Shown here in pieces: positions 43,250 through 52,010 of a stretch of DNA of 64,000 nucleotides. The position numbers and the translations under genes were made by a program. The DNA is from Psychrobacillus sp044762745 (GTDB lineage: Bacteria; Bacillota; Bacilli; Bacillales_A; Planococcaceae): assembly GCF_044762745.1 (NCBI RefSeq), contig NZ_JBIWEX010000021.1, positions 19,932 to 83,931 of the forward strand, in the 5' to 3' direction. The notes under the pieces are model-generated. The model saw nothing but the letters and a program-made list of their open reading frames with translations, was not told the DNA's origin and did not search any database. The stretch's first letter is position 1. Each line of letters starts with the position of its first letter.

Positions 43250-45097
43250 CTATTCAAGTTCTGCATTTTTTAACTTTTTCGTCACACGTTCACGTTCACT
43301 TTTCTCCAGAATCTGTTTACGCAGACGAATTGACACAGGTGTTACTTCTAAATACTCATCATCACCTAGAAACTCAATTGCTTCTTCAAGCGTTAAAATA
43401 CGAGGCTTTTTAATAACGTTTGTTTGGTCTTTGTTAGCAGAACGAATATTTGTTTTTTGTTTCATTTTTGTAATATTTACTGTGATGTCATTATCACGAG
43501 TATTTTCACCGACTACCATACCCTCGTAAATTTCAGTACCAGGCTCAACGAATAGTGTACCACGGTCTTCTATTTGCATCATACCATAAGTTGTCGCTTT
43601 ACCAGTTTCCATCGAAACAAGTACGCCTTGGTGACGTCCACCAACACGACCTGAAACTACTGGTTGATAGCTATCAAATGTATGGTTAATGATACCAAAG
43701 CCTTTTGTAAGAGACATGAACTCTGTTGAATATCCAATTAATCCACGAGCAGGAACCATAAAGATTAAACGAACTTGGCCATTACCATTGTTGACCATGT
43801 CTACCATTTCACCTTTACGTAATCCCATTGATTCAATAATTGAACCTACACTATCTTCTGGTACATCAATTTGTACACGTTCGATTGGCTCACATTTTTT
43901 CCCATCAATTTCACGGATAATTACTTTTGGTTTGGATACTTGAAGTTCAAAGCCTTCACGACGCATATTTTCGATTAAAATCGACAAATGGAGTTCCCCA
44001 CGACCTGAAACGATCCATGCATCTGGAGATTCTGTATCATCTACACGTAATGATACATCCGTTTGTAGTTGAGAACGTAGACGCTCTTCTACTTTACGTG
44101 AAGTAACCCATTTTCCTTCTCGACCAGCAAAAGGTGAGTTATTTACTAAGAATGTCATTTGTAATGTTGGTTCATCGATACGTAATGGAACTAACGCTTC
44201 CGGATGGTCTGTAGGACAAACTGTTTCCCCTACATTAATTTCTTCCATACCCGATACAGCGATTAAATCTCCAGCTTTAGCAGATTGAACTTCTACACGT
44301 TTTAATCCGAAGAAACCGAATAATTTCGTTACACGATAATTTTTAATAGATCCATCTAGTTTCATTAAAGAGATTTGTTGACCTACCTCAATCGTACCAC
44401 GGAATACGCGTCCAATACCGATACGACCTACATAGTCATTGTAATCAAGTAATGCTACTTGGAATTGTAACGGTTCGTCTGAATTATCAACTGGTGCTGG
44501 AATAGCTTCGATAATTTTTTCGAATAGGCATTGCATATTTTCTTCTTGTGTTGCAGGGTCTGGATCTAAAGAAGCAGTACCGTTTACACCGGAAGCATAA
44601 ACAACTGGAAAGTCTAATTGATCTGCATCCGCATCTAATTCGATAAATAATTCTAACACTTCATCTACTACTTCTAGTGGACGAGCGGAATCTTTGTCTA
44701 CTTTATTTACTACAACGATTGGTGTTAACTTTTGTTCTAATGCTTTTTTCAATACAAAACGCGTTTGTGGCATACATCCTTCATATGCATCAACAACTAG
44801 TACAACTCCATCTACCATTTTTAGAATACGTTCTACTTCACCACCGAAGTCGGCATGTCCAGGTGTATCTAATATATTAATGCGTGTCCCATGATAGTCT
44901 ACTGCTGTATTTTTAGCTAAAATCGTAATTCCACGTTCACGTTCGATGTCACCAGAGTCCATCGCTCTTTCATCTACATGCTCATTTGAACGGAATGTGC
45001 CCGATTGTTTTAATAATTGGTCGACTAATGTCGTTTTTCCATGGTCAACGTGTGCTATAATTGCAATGTTTCGTAAATCTTGACGTAAATTTGTCAT
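43250..45097 (-). CDS. typA: Translational GTPase TypA/BipA
   Basis: Ribosome-associated GTPase used in stress and cold adaptation and late 50S assembly. 615 residues. G1 AHVDHGKTTLVD at 15-26, switch II DTPGHADFGGEVER, G4 NKVDKDSARP, then EF-G-like domains III and V and the BipA-specific C-terminal domain (TNIRSANKDQTNV). Confidence 0.97.
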   Translation of the reverse strand: MTNLRQDLRNIAIIAHVDHGKTTLVDQLLKQSGTFRSNEHVDERAMDSGDIERERGITILAKNTAVDYHGTRINILDTPGHADFGGEVERILKMVDGVVLVVDAYEGCMPQTRFVLKKALEQKLTPIVVVNKVDKDSARPLEVVDEVLELFIELDADADQLDFPVVYASGVNGTASLDPDPATQEENMQCLFEKIIEAIPAPVDNSDEPLQFQVALLDYNDYVGRIGIGRVFRGTIEVGQQISLMKLDGSIKNYRVTKLFGFFGLKRVEVQSAKAGDLIAVSGMEEINVGETVCPTDHPEALVPLRIDEPTLQMTFLVNNSPFAGREGKWVTSRKVEERLRSQLQTDVSLRVDDTESPDAWIVSGRGELHLSILIENMRREGFELQVSKPKVIIREIDGKKCEPIERVQIDVPEDSVGSIIESMGLRKGEMVDMVNNGNGQVRLIFMVPARGLIGYSTEFMSLTKGFGIINHTFDSYQPVVSGRVGGRHQGVLVSMETGKATTYGMMQIEDRGTLFVEPGTEIYEGMVVGENTRDNDITVNITKMKQKTNIRSANKDQTNVIKKPRILTLEEAIEFLGDDEYLEVTPVSIRLRKQILEKSERERVTKKLKNAELE

Positions 45098-45201
45098 ATT
45101 TCCACTCCATATTCTTTTTTCGAGTCCATAACTGTGTTATTATATCACAAGTGGAACTAAAGTAATAATATTTTTTTTATCATTATTTGGGGGTAATTGT
45201 A

Positions 45202-45387
45202 TTGGGCAATATTAAATGGATCTTTGTTCTATATTCTTTAGGCGCAATTTTATCGATGGCACTAATTGGAATCGCTGTTGCACTTCGAAATATTCCACTC
45301 GTTTTCCTGTTTCTTGTTTTACTTTTTGTCGTAATGGGTTTTGGTTTCAAAACAAAGAAAAAAATGCGGGACCAAGGACTTTTGTAA
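45202..45387 (+). CDS. ylaF: YlaF-like small membrane protein (DUF5325)
   Basis: A 61-residue protein with two membrane segments and a basic C-terminus (KTKKKMRDQ). It matches YlaF in size, topology and position (divergent from typA). The TTG at 45202 has GGGGGT at seven bases; an upstream TTG at 45187 overlaps that site. Confidence 0.82.
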   Translation: MGNIKWIFVLYSLGAILSMALIGIAVALRNIPLVFLFLVLLFVVMGFGFKTKKKMRDQGLL

Positions 45388-45392
45388 ATCAT

Positions 45393-45424
45393 GATCGGCA
45401 AGGCTTTTGTTGCCGATCTTTTAC
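45393..45424 (+). terminator. Terminator after ylaF
   Basis: GATCGGCAA / TTGCCGATC with an eight-base loop and TTTTACTTT after it. It overlaps the suhB stop codon. Confidence 0.85.
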
Positions 45425-46212
45425 TTTAGTTTAATATATTTCCCCACAATTTCACGATGTAAACTTGGTTTCGAGACGATAAACGTATTTTGTCCCAATA
45501 AATTGATGGGCTCGTTTGCAAGCGTAGATACAATAGCTCCGACCTCTTTTGCAATTACTATTCCTCCGGCAATATCCCAAGGCGATAAACGCATAGATAC
45601 ATAAGCATCCAGTCTGCCCATTACGACGTACATTATTTCAATTGCAGCAGATCCATACGATCTCGTTCCTCGGACTTTATTTAAAAGTTCGATCATTCCT
45701 TCATGTTCAATGTATTTATTCGGTACAACCCAACTCGCATTAATACTAATAATAGATTGTTCCACATTTGCATGCTCTACTTTTGGAATGCGCTGATCAT
45801 TGAAAAACGCACCTTCTCCTAAAGCACCAGATAGTAAATCATCTGCCATCACGTCATATATATACCCAAGTAAACCTTCACCATCCTTAAAAATACCTAA
45901 CGAGATTGCAAAGTTCTTTTTTTGATGAATAAAATTCATCGTTCCATCAATCGGATCAAGAATCCAAACATAACCACTTAGATCCTGTAAATCATCCCCA
46001 AATCCTTCCTCTCCCATAATGCGATGGTCTGGAAAGTGCTGTTTTATATGTTGTATGAAAAATTGTTCCGTTTCTTTATCAATGTTGGTCACTAAGTCAT
46101 TTGCTTCCGATTTTGTCTCAATGATTAGCTCCGTTGTAAAAGAAGCTCTAATTCTTCCTGCCGCTTCTTTTATTAATGATTTTGCGATTTTGTCGAGTTT
46201 ATGTATATTCAT
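45421..46212 (-). CDS. suhB: Inositol-1-monophosphatase family protein
   Basis: Mg-dependent phosphatase of 263 residues (B. subtilis YktC). Metal-site motifs GEEGFGDDL, WILDPIDGTMNF (about 82-93) and WDIAGG (about 207) are intact. It may act on inositol phosphate or other sugar/nucleotide phosphates. Confidence 0.94.
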   Translation of the reverse strand: MNIHKLDKIAKSLIKEAAGRIRASFTTELIIETKSEANDLVTNIDKETEQFFIQHIKQHFPDHRIMGEEGFGDDLQDLSGYVWILDPIDGTMNFIHQKKNFAISLGIFKDGEGLLGYIYDVMADDLLSGALGEGAFFNDQRIPKVEHANVEQSIISINASWVVPNKYIEHEGMIELLNKVRGTRSYGSAAIEIMYVVMGRLDAYVSMRLSPWDIAGGIVIAKEVGAIVSTLANEPINLLGQNTFIVSKPSLHREIVGKYIKLK

Positions 46213-46266
46213 TTCAACATCCCTTTCTTTGTAAAGTTTCCCCTAATCCGCTTTTCTATAGTATAA

Positions 46267-46308
46267 AGAAAAAAACACCGGCTGTCTTTCGATTAGCAGG
46301 TGTTTTTA
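46267..46308 (-). terminator. Terminator after the 66-residue gene
   Basis: On the minus strand AAAAACACC ... GGTGTTTTTTT with a partly paired 19-base loop, followed by CTTT. Confidence 0.7.
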
Positions 46309-46327
46309 TGGATTCCCAAAAAGTAAA

Positions 46328-46528
46328 TCATAAATCAAGTGCATCTAGCTCTTCCAAAAGGCGGTGAATTTCAGTCAATTGCATTTTTGCTTCCATTATT
46401 TCTTTTTCATTTTGGTTACTCAAAGCATCATATAAAGTAGCAAGTTGGTAATCCAGTTCCAATTTTAGCGTTTGAATTTTTTCTTTTTCCATATCATTTT
46501 TACGAATAACGTGCACTACCTGTCTCAT
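46328..46528 (-). CDS. Small coiled-coil protein, unknown
   Basis: A 66-residue, highly charged helical protein with heptad-like leucines (LKLELDYQLATLYDALS ... LLEELDALDL). I do not recognise a family. The ATG at 46528 has AAGGGGTG six bases upstream. It lies between suhB and yktB. Confidence 0.7.
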   Translation of the reverse strand: MRQVVHVIRKNDMEKEKIQTLKLELDYQLATLYDALSNQNEKEIMEAKMQLTEIHRLLEELDALDL

Positions 46529-46684
46529 AACTAACACCCCTTCTTTTTATTAATGTGTAATATTCAGAAGATTTTTAATATTTTATGTTGTAAATGAAAT
46601 ATTGTCAACTGAAGAAATACTACTTACATGATTTTTACCCATATTTCCTATAAAATAAACATGGAAAACGAAAGGAGTTTACAA

Positions 46685-47314
46685 ATGGTTAAAACTTTTT
46701 GGGAAGCCAAAGACTTTGATGTATTCCAAGTCGATGGTTTAGAAAATAGAATGAATGCTCTTATAGAAAACGTTCGTCCCAAATTCGAAATGCTCGGAAA
46801 GCAATATAGTCACTATTTTTCAAGCACTTTAGGGGACGAGTTCTTTCCTCATGTAGCAAAACATGCTAGACGCTCCGTCAATCCCCCGAACGATAGTTGG
46901 GTTGCATTTGCACCATATAAAAGAGGGTATAAAGCATTACCTCATTTTCAGATTGGGCTTTGGGGGAGTCATTTATTTATTATTGTTGCAGTCATTTACG
47001 AAGTCACTGATAAAGTAGCTATAGCGGAACGTTTGTTAAAGAAGAAAAGCTTATTCAATAAATTACCGGATGATTTCATTGCTGCAGGAGATCATATGAA
47101 ACCAGATTCGATTCCTCTGAAAAAAGCCAAAAAAGGGGAATTGAAGGAATTGTTAACGCGACTACATAACGTGAAAAAAGCAGAATTTCTAATAGGTCGT
47201 CATATATCTAGAGAAAACGCTGTTCAATTTACAGAAGACGAATTCTTAAATTTCGCTGAAGAAACATTCAATCACCTATTACCTATTTATAAAGTGATGA
47301 TCAATAAGAAGTAG
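46685..47314 (+). CDS. yktB: YktB, DUF1054 family
   Basis: A 209-residue soluble protein: KTFWEAKDFDVFQVDGLENRM start, FFPHVAKHARRSVNPPNDSW, HFQIGLWGSHLFI are family signatures. Function unknown. The ATG at 46685 has AAAGGAG at eight bases; an in-frame extension to 46628 is not supported. Confidence 0.93.
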   Translation: MVKTFWEAKDFDVFQVDGLENRMNALIENVRPKFEMLGKQYSHYFSSTLGDEFFPHVAKHARRSVNPPNDSWVAFAPYKRGYKALPHFQIGLWGSHLFIIVAVIYEVTDKVAIAERLLKKKSLFNKLPDDFIAAGDHMKPDSIPLKKAKKGELKELLTRLHNVKKAEFLIGRHISRENAVQFTEDEFLNFAEETFNHLLPIYKVMINKK

Positions 47315-47354
47315 AAATATCCTCCTATAACTTTGAAGCTATAGGAGGATATTT
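47315..47354. terminator. Convergent terminator between yktB and yktA
   Basis: AATATCCTCCTATA / TATAGGAGGATATT, ten-base loop. A T-run follows in the plus direction. Confidence 0.85.
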
Positions 47355-47624
47355 TCATCTTTTAATAAGGATGTTATCTTCATTTTCTTTCATTTTCTTT
47401 ACAATTGGGTAACTAGCGTAACCGCTTTCTTTTTCAAATTCCCGGAAATATGTTTTTTCTTCTGCAATCGAAGGAACGATTTCTTTAAAACGTCTGTATT
47501 TTATTAATAATTCTTCTCGTTTAATGCCTTTTTCATATGCTTTTTCAATTGCTTCAAAAAATTGTACGACATCCACTATTTCTTCTGTAGACCAATCTAA
47601 AGAGAACGGATAGGTGTATTCCAT
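47355..47624 (-). CDS. yktA: UPF0223 family protein YktA
   Basis: An 89-residue helical cytoplasmic protein with YPFSLDWSTEEIVDVVQFFEAIEKAYEKG and EKESGYASYPIVKKM-like sequence. Function unknown. It lies 13 bases downstream of the flavoenzyme gene. Confidence 0.93.
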   Translation of the reverse strand: MEYTYPFSLDWSTEEIVDVVQFFEAIEKAYEKGIKREELLIKYRRFKEIVPSIAEEKTYFREFEKESGYASYPIVKKMKENEDNILIKR

Positions 47625-47637
47625 AATTATCCTCCTA

Positions 47638-48594
47638 CTATTGCCATTTTTGCCTTACCTCTATTGCTTCTTTTACCATTCGTCGTATTAGTTCCTCTGT
47701 CCTCGGCACATCGTGTATCAGTCCAATTGACTGTCCTGCCCAACCAAACCCTTTATCTTCCTTGCCTTCATAGATAAATTGCTTATTTGCTTCGCCGCTA
47801 ATGTACTCTTTTAATGCATCATATGTTGGAGTTTCAGATTCAATACGTAAAATTTCTTGTGTCCATTCATTTTTAATCGCTCTTGCTGGTGCACCAATAG
47901 ATCGTTTAATAACTGTTGTATCTGTTTCTTGACTTGTGATTAATGCTTGTTTGTATGCTTCTGCAGCATGCACACATTCTTTTGTTGCGATGAATCGTGT
48001 TCCCATTTCAATGCCTTCTGCACCAAGCGCATGTGCAGCCATCCAACCTCTTCCATCGGCGATTCCACCAGAAGCAATAACTGGTATCGATATAGCATCT
48101 ACTACTTGTGGGATTAATACAATTGTTCCAATATCATCTCTACCTAGATGCCCTCCGCCTTCTTGGCCAACAACCATGACTGCATCTGCTCCGAGCTGTT
48201 CTGCTTTTTGTGCTTGCCGTTTTGCTGCAACGAGCACTAATTTTTTTATAGCAGTATTTGCAAGTTTTTCTAAAATAGGAGCTGGGTTCCCGCCAGTCAT
48301 CGAAATAGCCGGGACCTCTTCGTCTATTGCCACTTGAAGCATATGCTCATAAGGTCTTCCTGTTTGCCCGATGGCGAAGTTAACCCCAAATGGTTTATCT
48401 GTTAACTGCCTTACCTTCCGAATTTCCCCTCTCAATTCTTCCGGCGTTTTTAAGCTCATTGCCGTTACTTGACCAAGACCTCCCGCATTTGAAACCGCCG
48501 CACAAAGATCGGAATAAGCCAAGTAAGCAAGTCCCCCTTGAATGATTGGATATTTTACACCTAGTAGTTCTGTTACTCTAGTTTGAAAATTCAT
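47638..48594 (-). CDS. Nitronate monooxygenase/NPD family flavoenzyme
   Basis: FMN-dependent TIM-barrel enzyme of 318 residues. PIIQGGLAYLAYSDLCAAVSNAGGLGQV at the N-terminus, QEGGGHLG (catalytic His region) and ASGGIADGRGWMAAHALGAEGIEMGTRF binding FMN phosphate. This group includes nitronate monooxygenases and FabK-like enoyl-ACP reductases; the sequence alone does not decide. The ATG at 48594 has AGGAGGG at seven bases. Confidence 0.88.
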   Translation of the reverse strand: MNFQTRVTELLGVKYPIIQGGLAYLAYSDLCAAVSNAGGLGQVTAMSLKTPEELRGEIRKVRQLTDKPFGVNFAIGQTGRPYEHMLQVAIDEEVPAISMTGGNPAPILEKLANTAIKKLVLVAAKRQAQKAEQLGADAVMVVGQEGGGHLGRDDIGTIVLIPQVVDAISIPVIASGGIADGRGWMAAHALGAEGIEMGTRFIATKECVHAAEAYKQALITSQETDTTVIKRSIGAPARAIKNEWTQEILRIESETPTYDALKEYISGEANKQFIYEGKEDKGFGWAGQSIGLIHDVPRTEELIRRMVKEAIEVRQKWQ

Positions 48595-48701
48595 TCTCAT
48601 CCCTCCTACCTTCAAGTGTAAAAGAAATGGCAAAATGTTTCAATTCAAATATTTTTTATAGTCATGAAACGGGGAAAGTGCTATAATTCATTTGTTTTAA
48701 G

Positions 48702-48884
48702 AAAAGCGCAAGCGCCTATGTTAATGGAATACAGTCTAAGTTCGCGACATCATGTCGCAACAACTGTATGACCCGCTTCGTGCGGGCCTTCGACAGGCAA
48801 ATGGGGAAAAGCGAGGAGGCAGTTCTCAAGCCACCACAGCTTTTTCACATTTGACCCCGAGGGGTAAGGCGCTGGAGCTGGACA
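48702..48884 (+). repeat. Family B repeat, copy 5' of speA
   Basis: Starts GAAAAGCGCAAGCGCCTATG and ends AAGGCGCTGGAGCTGGAC. Contains GAATACAGTCTAAGTTCGCG, GACCCGCTTCGTGCGGGCC and TTTGACCCCGAGGGG. It ends 30 bases before the speA start. The rest of the 320-base gap (48595-48701) is plain AT-rich sequence. Confidence 0.8.
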
Positions 48885-48914
48885 AAAATATTCTTGCTAG
48901 AGGTGGTATGAGCG

Positions 48915-50384
48915 TTGTCACAATTAGAAACTCCTTTATTCGATGCCTTACTAAAGCATCGAAATCGTCATCCTATCCAGTTTCATATTCCAGGGCATAA
49001 AAAAGGGAAAGGGATGGACCCTGCATTTCGAGAGTTCGTTGGAGATAATGTACTTTCTATAGATCTAATTAATATTGCCCCTTTAGATGATTTACATTCT
49101 CCTAAAGGTGCCATAAAAAAAGCACAACGCTTAGCAGCAGAAGCATTTGGAGCAGATGAAACATTTTTCTCTGTGCAAGGTACAAGCGGTGCTATTATGA
49201 CTATGATTCTTACAATTTGTGGTCCTGGAGACAAAATACTAGTTCCACGAAATGTTCATAAATCGATTATGTCTGCAATCGTTTTCGCAGGTGCTATTCC
49301 CGTTTTTATCCATCCAGAAGTGGATAAAGAACTTGGTATTTCACACGGGATTTCTGTGGAATCCGTTGAAAAAGCATTGGATGCACATCCCGATGCAAAG
49401 GGGTTACTTGTTATTAACCCTACTTATTTTGGTTTGGCTGCCGATCTTAAAAGAATTGTGGATATCGCGCATGAAAGAGGAATTCCTGTAGTAGTAGATG
49501 AAGCACATGGCGTGCATATACATTTTCATAAATCACTCCCTATTTCCGCTATGGAAGCAGGTGCAGATATGGCTGCTACTTCTGTTCATAAATTAGGAGG
49601 ATCAATGACACAAAGTTCTATTTTAAATGTGCGTGAAGGACTCGTTTCTACTAAACGCGTCCAATCGATATTGTCTATGCTTACGACTACATCTACATCC
49701 TATCCTCTTCTCGCGTCATTAGACACTGCTAGAAGACAATTAGCTATACATGGTGAAGATTTAATCGGAGAAGCTATTAGAGTTGCAAAAGATGCACGTG
49801 AACGCATTAATGCGATCCCGCATATTCACTGTGTTGGAGAAGAAATTTTACAAACCTCCGCAACATTTGATATGGATCCAACGAAACTATTGATAAGTGT
49901 GAAAAATTTAGGAATTACTGGTTATGAAGCGGAGATTTGGCTGAGAGAAAAAGCGAATATCGAAGTGGAGCTTTCCGATCTGTATAATATTCTATGCTTG
50001 ATCACAATTGGAGATACAGAAAAAGAAACCAATTTACTTATAAATGCGCTTTCTCGTATGGTGGAAGCATATGAATCAGAGGCAGTAATAATAGAACCAT
50101 CTGTCACATTACCAGATATTCCTGGACTCGCTATGTCGCCACGAGATGCATTTTACGCAGCAACAGAGCAGGTACCATTAAAAGAAGCAAGCGGCCGTAT
50201 TTCTGCTGAATTCGTGATGGTGTATCCACCTGGTATTCCTATTTTTATTCCCGGGGAAATAATTACACAAGGGAATATCGATTATATTGTGATGAATATG
50301 GAAGCTGGTCTCCCTGTGCAAGGGCCAGAAGATGATACGTTAGAAATGATCCATGTGATAAAAGAACACCAAGCTATTATTTAA
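48915..50384 (+). CDS. speA: Orn/Lys/Arg decarboxylase family, probable arginine decarboxylase
   Basis: PLP-dependent fold-type I decarboxylase of 489 residues, matching B. subtilis SpeA in length and position (next to yktA). FHIPGHKKGKGMDP near the N-terminus, VVVDEAHGVH with the PLP-binding Asp, and the Schiff-base Lys in TSVHKLGGSMTQ. It would produce agmatine for polyamine synthesis; lysine or ornithine cannot be excluded. TTG start with GAGGTGG at eight bases. Confidence 0.93.
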   Translation: MSQLETPLFDALLKHRNRHPIQFHIPGHKKGKGMDPAFREFVGDNVLSIDLINIAPLDDLHSPKGAIKKAQRLAAEAFGADETFFSVQGTSGAIMTMILTICGPGDKILVPRNVHKSIMSAIVFAGAIPVFIHPEVDKELGISHGISVESVEKALDAHPDAKGLLVINPTYFGLAADLKRIVDIAHERGIPVVVDEAHGVHIHFHKSLPISAMEAGADMAATSVHKLGGSMTQSSILNVREGLVSTKRVQSILSMLTTTSTSYPLLASLDTARRQLAIHGEDLIGEAIRVAKDARERINAIPHIHCVGEEILQTSATFDMDPTKLLISVKNLGITGYEAEIWLREKANIEVELSDLYNILCLITIGDTEKETNLLINALSRMVEAYESEAVIIEPSVTLPDIPGLAMSPRDAFYAATEQVPLKEASGRISAEFVMVYPPGIPIFIPGEIITQGNIDYIVMNMEAGLPVQGPEDDTLEMIHVIKEHQAII

Positions 50385-50385
50385 C

Positions 50386-50425
50386 AACAAAGGAGAGATC
50401 AGCTGTTGATCTCTCCTTTGTTGTA
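50386..50425 (+). terminator. Long inverted repeat after speA
   Basis: ACAACAAAGGAGAGATCA / TGATCTCTCCTTTGTTGT, 17-18 bp perfect stem with a four-base loop, no strong T-run. Likely the speA transcript end. Confidence 0.75.
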
Positions 50426-50587
50426 GCCTAAGAAATAATAAAATTAATGTTATGTAGATACATTTCTTCAAACATAATAAGGTATGCCAATTTTTATTAT
50501 AAGCGTAGTATAGGAATACCGCGCAACAATCATTTGAATAGTGGCCGCAAGCCTTCGTGCTATGGCAAAAAGCATTCGCCAGATTGG

Positions 50588-50663
50588 TTTTGTCGCGTTC
50601 AGCTGGCGTTATGTCGCTTTCGAGATGGGTTATGTCGTGTTCGCAGCATGTTATGTCTCGTTC
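50588..50663 (-). repeat. 21-bp tandem array, four units
   Basis: 13-mers TTTTGTCGCGTTC, TTATGTCGCTTTC, TTATGTCGTGTTC and TTATGTCTCGTTC start at 50588, 50609, 50630 and 50651, exactly 21 bases apart. In reverse they encode heptads of the form E-x-D-I-T-x-x. The flank CAACCATTTATTGG is shared with 42628 onward. Confidence 0.82.
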
Positions 50664-50723
50664 AACCATTTATTGGGATTCTTATCCAGAAAATATTACA
50701 TACGATTGAACTTAGAGCAGTGA

Positions 50724-50918
50724 GCCTAATTATCTGGCAAATTTCATGGATTGAAGCGGAAGGCGGCGACTCCTGCCGGATGAGTGAGACAGATGAGCCA
50801 TCACAACGTACGCGTAAGCGGCGGTGATGGCTCATCGCTCACCCGGCGGAAAGCGTCCACCTGCAGCGAAAATCCTGGCGGTCACTTAATATAGATCTCT
50901 AGTGTGCAGTATTCCTAT
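50724..50918. repeat. Family A palindromic repeat, copy 5
   Basis: Border CTAATTATCTGGC; GCGGAAGGCGGCGACTCC and CCGGCGGAAAGCGTCC flanks. The central hairpin is perfect: GATGAGCCATCAC (50792-50804) with GTGATGGCTCATC (50824-50836), 19-base loop containing CGTACGCG. Confidence 0.86.
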
Positions 50919-50949
50919 AACGCGCACCTATCCTCGATAAGGATATTTT

Positions 50950-51627
50950 TTAGTGAAAAAATAAAGCAAAAATAGGGCATATAAAAGCACCTATAATTGC
51001 ACTCAATGTCATCGATACAGAACCCATAGACAACGCTTGCTCTCCGTATTCCGTAAGCTTGGACACTCCAAACCCATGCGAAGCACTTCCCATAGATATT
51101 CCCCTGCTAACCGACTTCTCAATTCGACATATTTTAAAAATAAATGGTCCAAGCAGTGCACCAGTTAAACCAGCAATAATGACAAAAACAGCGGTTAGAG
51201 AAGGAAAACCTCCAATAGCCCCGCTAATTTGCATTGCTACAGGAGTCGTAATCGACTTTGGCAATAAAGATAAAATATAATCATTACTTAACTTTAGTAA
51301 TTTAGAAAAAACTATTATACTTACTAATCCCGAGAGCATAGCAACGACAACACTACTTAAAATAGAAAACAAGTTTTGTTTAATAATATTTCGTTGTGTA
51401 TACAACGGATAAGCCATACTAACGACAGCTGGTCCGAGCATTGCGTCTATCCATTTTGCTCCAGTCATATATGTATCATATGAGAGAGAGAAAGATTTTA
51501 ATAAAATAATAATTAAAATAGTTGCTGTCAGCACTGGAAATAGGAGAGGTGTTGAAAACCTTGCGTTTACTATCGTCATAAGAACAAAAATTAAAATAGT
51601 CCCGATAATCATACTAATTGCAATCAT
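50950..51627 (-). CDS. cidB: LrgB/CidB family membrane protein
   Basis: A 225-residue polytopic protein with LrgB signatures: LGPAVVSMAYPLY, LLPKSITTPVAMQISGAIGG and MGSASHGFGVSKL. LrgB/CidB works with a small holin-like partner in autolysis control or pyruvate/glycolate by-product transport. Its start overlaps the cidA stop by four bases. Confidence 0.9.
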   Translation of the reverse strand: MIAISMIIGTILIFVLMTIVNARFSTPLLFPVLTATILIIILLKSFSLSYDTYMTGAKWIDAMLGPAVVSMAYPLYTQRNIIKQNLFSILSSVVVAMLSGLVSIIVFSKLLKLSNDYILSLLPKSITTPVAMQISGAIGGFPSLTAVFVIIAGLTGALLGPFIFKICRIEKSVSRGISMGSASHGFGVSKLTEYGEQALSMGSVSMTLSAIIGAFICPIFALFFH

Positions 51628-52010
51628 AGTACCTCTTCCTCTCCTGATTTCCTACCTTCCAAATACTGACAAACCCTTCCAGTTATTATAATCGTAAGTA
51701 CCGTACTTACGATTACCGAGGAAATAAGAAATACACCATTAATAGACAATAACTCTGGATAATTCATTACTCCTACCGTTGAAGGAACAAAGAATAAAGC
51801 AAGTATGCCTAATAAAAAACCAGCACCATCTTTTATCAAATGAACAGGTATTATCTTCAAGTGTAAACAACCTAGAAGTAACAATAACCCAACGATACTT
51901 CCAGGGAACTTAATATGTAGTATTTGTACGATAAAAGAACCTAATAAAGAAAATAAGTACAATATTAAAATTTGAAGAACAATGCGAATATATTTTTTCA
52001 TTTTAATCAT
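51624..52010 (-). CDS. cidA: CidA/LrgA holin-like protein
   Basis: A 128-residue protein with four membrane segments. LGSFIVQILHIKFPGSIVGL and LGILALFFVPSTVGVMNY are family signatures. The ATG overlaps the stop of the upstream deacetylase gene (ATGA), and its own end overlaps cidB, so all three are coupled. Confidence 0.9.
   Translation of the reverse strand: MIKMKKYIRIVLQILILYLFSLLGSFIVQILHIKFPGSIVGLLLLLGCLHLKIIPVHLIKDGAGFLLGILALFFVPSTVGVMNYPELLSINGVFLISSVIVSTVLTIIITGRVCQYLEGRKSGEEEVL

Noticed and set aside
50340..50669. 109-codon minus-strand frame containing the ERDIT heptads
   Set aside because: It overlaps the speA 3' end and terminator, starts without a ribosome site, and only the array part is repetitive; treated as a repeat.
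50447..50827. 126-codon plus-strand frame across the array and repeat A
   Set aside because: Cys/Arg-rich translation of repeat sequence with no homology that I recognise.
50929..50950. Small hairpin TATCCT / AGGATA after cidB
   Set aside because: The T-run is on the plus strand, the wrong direction for cidB, and the stem is only six pairs.
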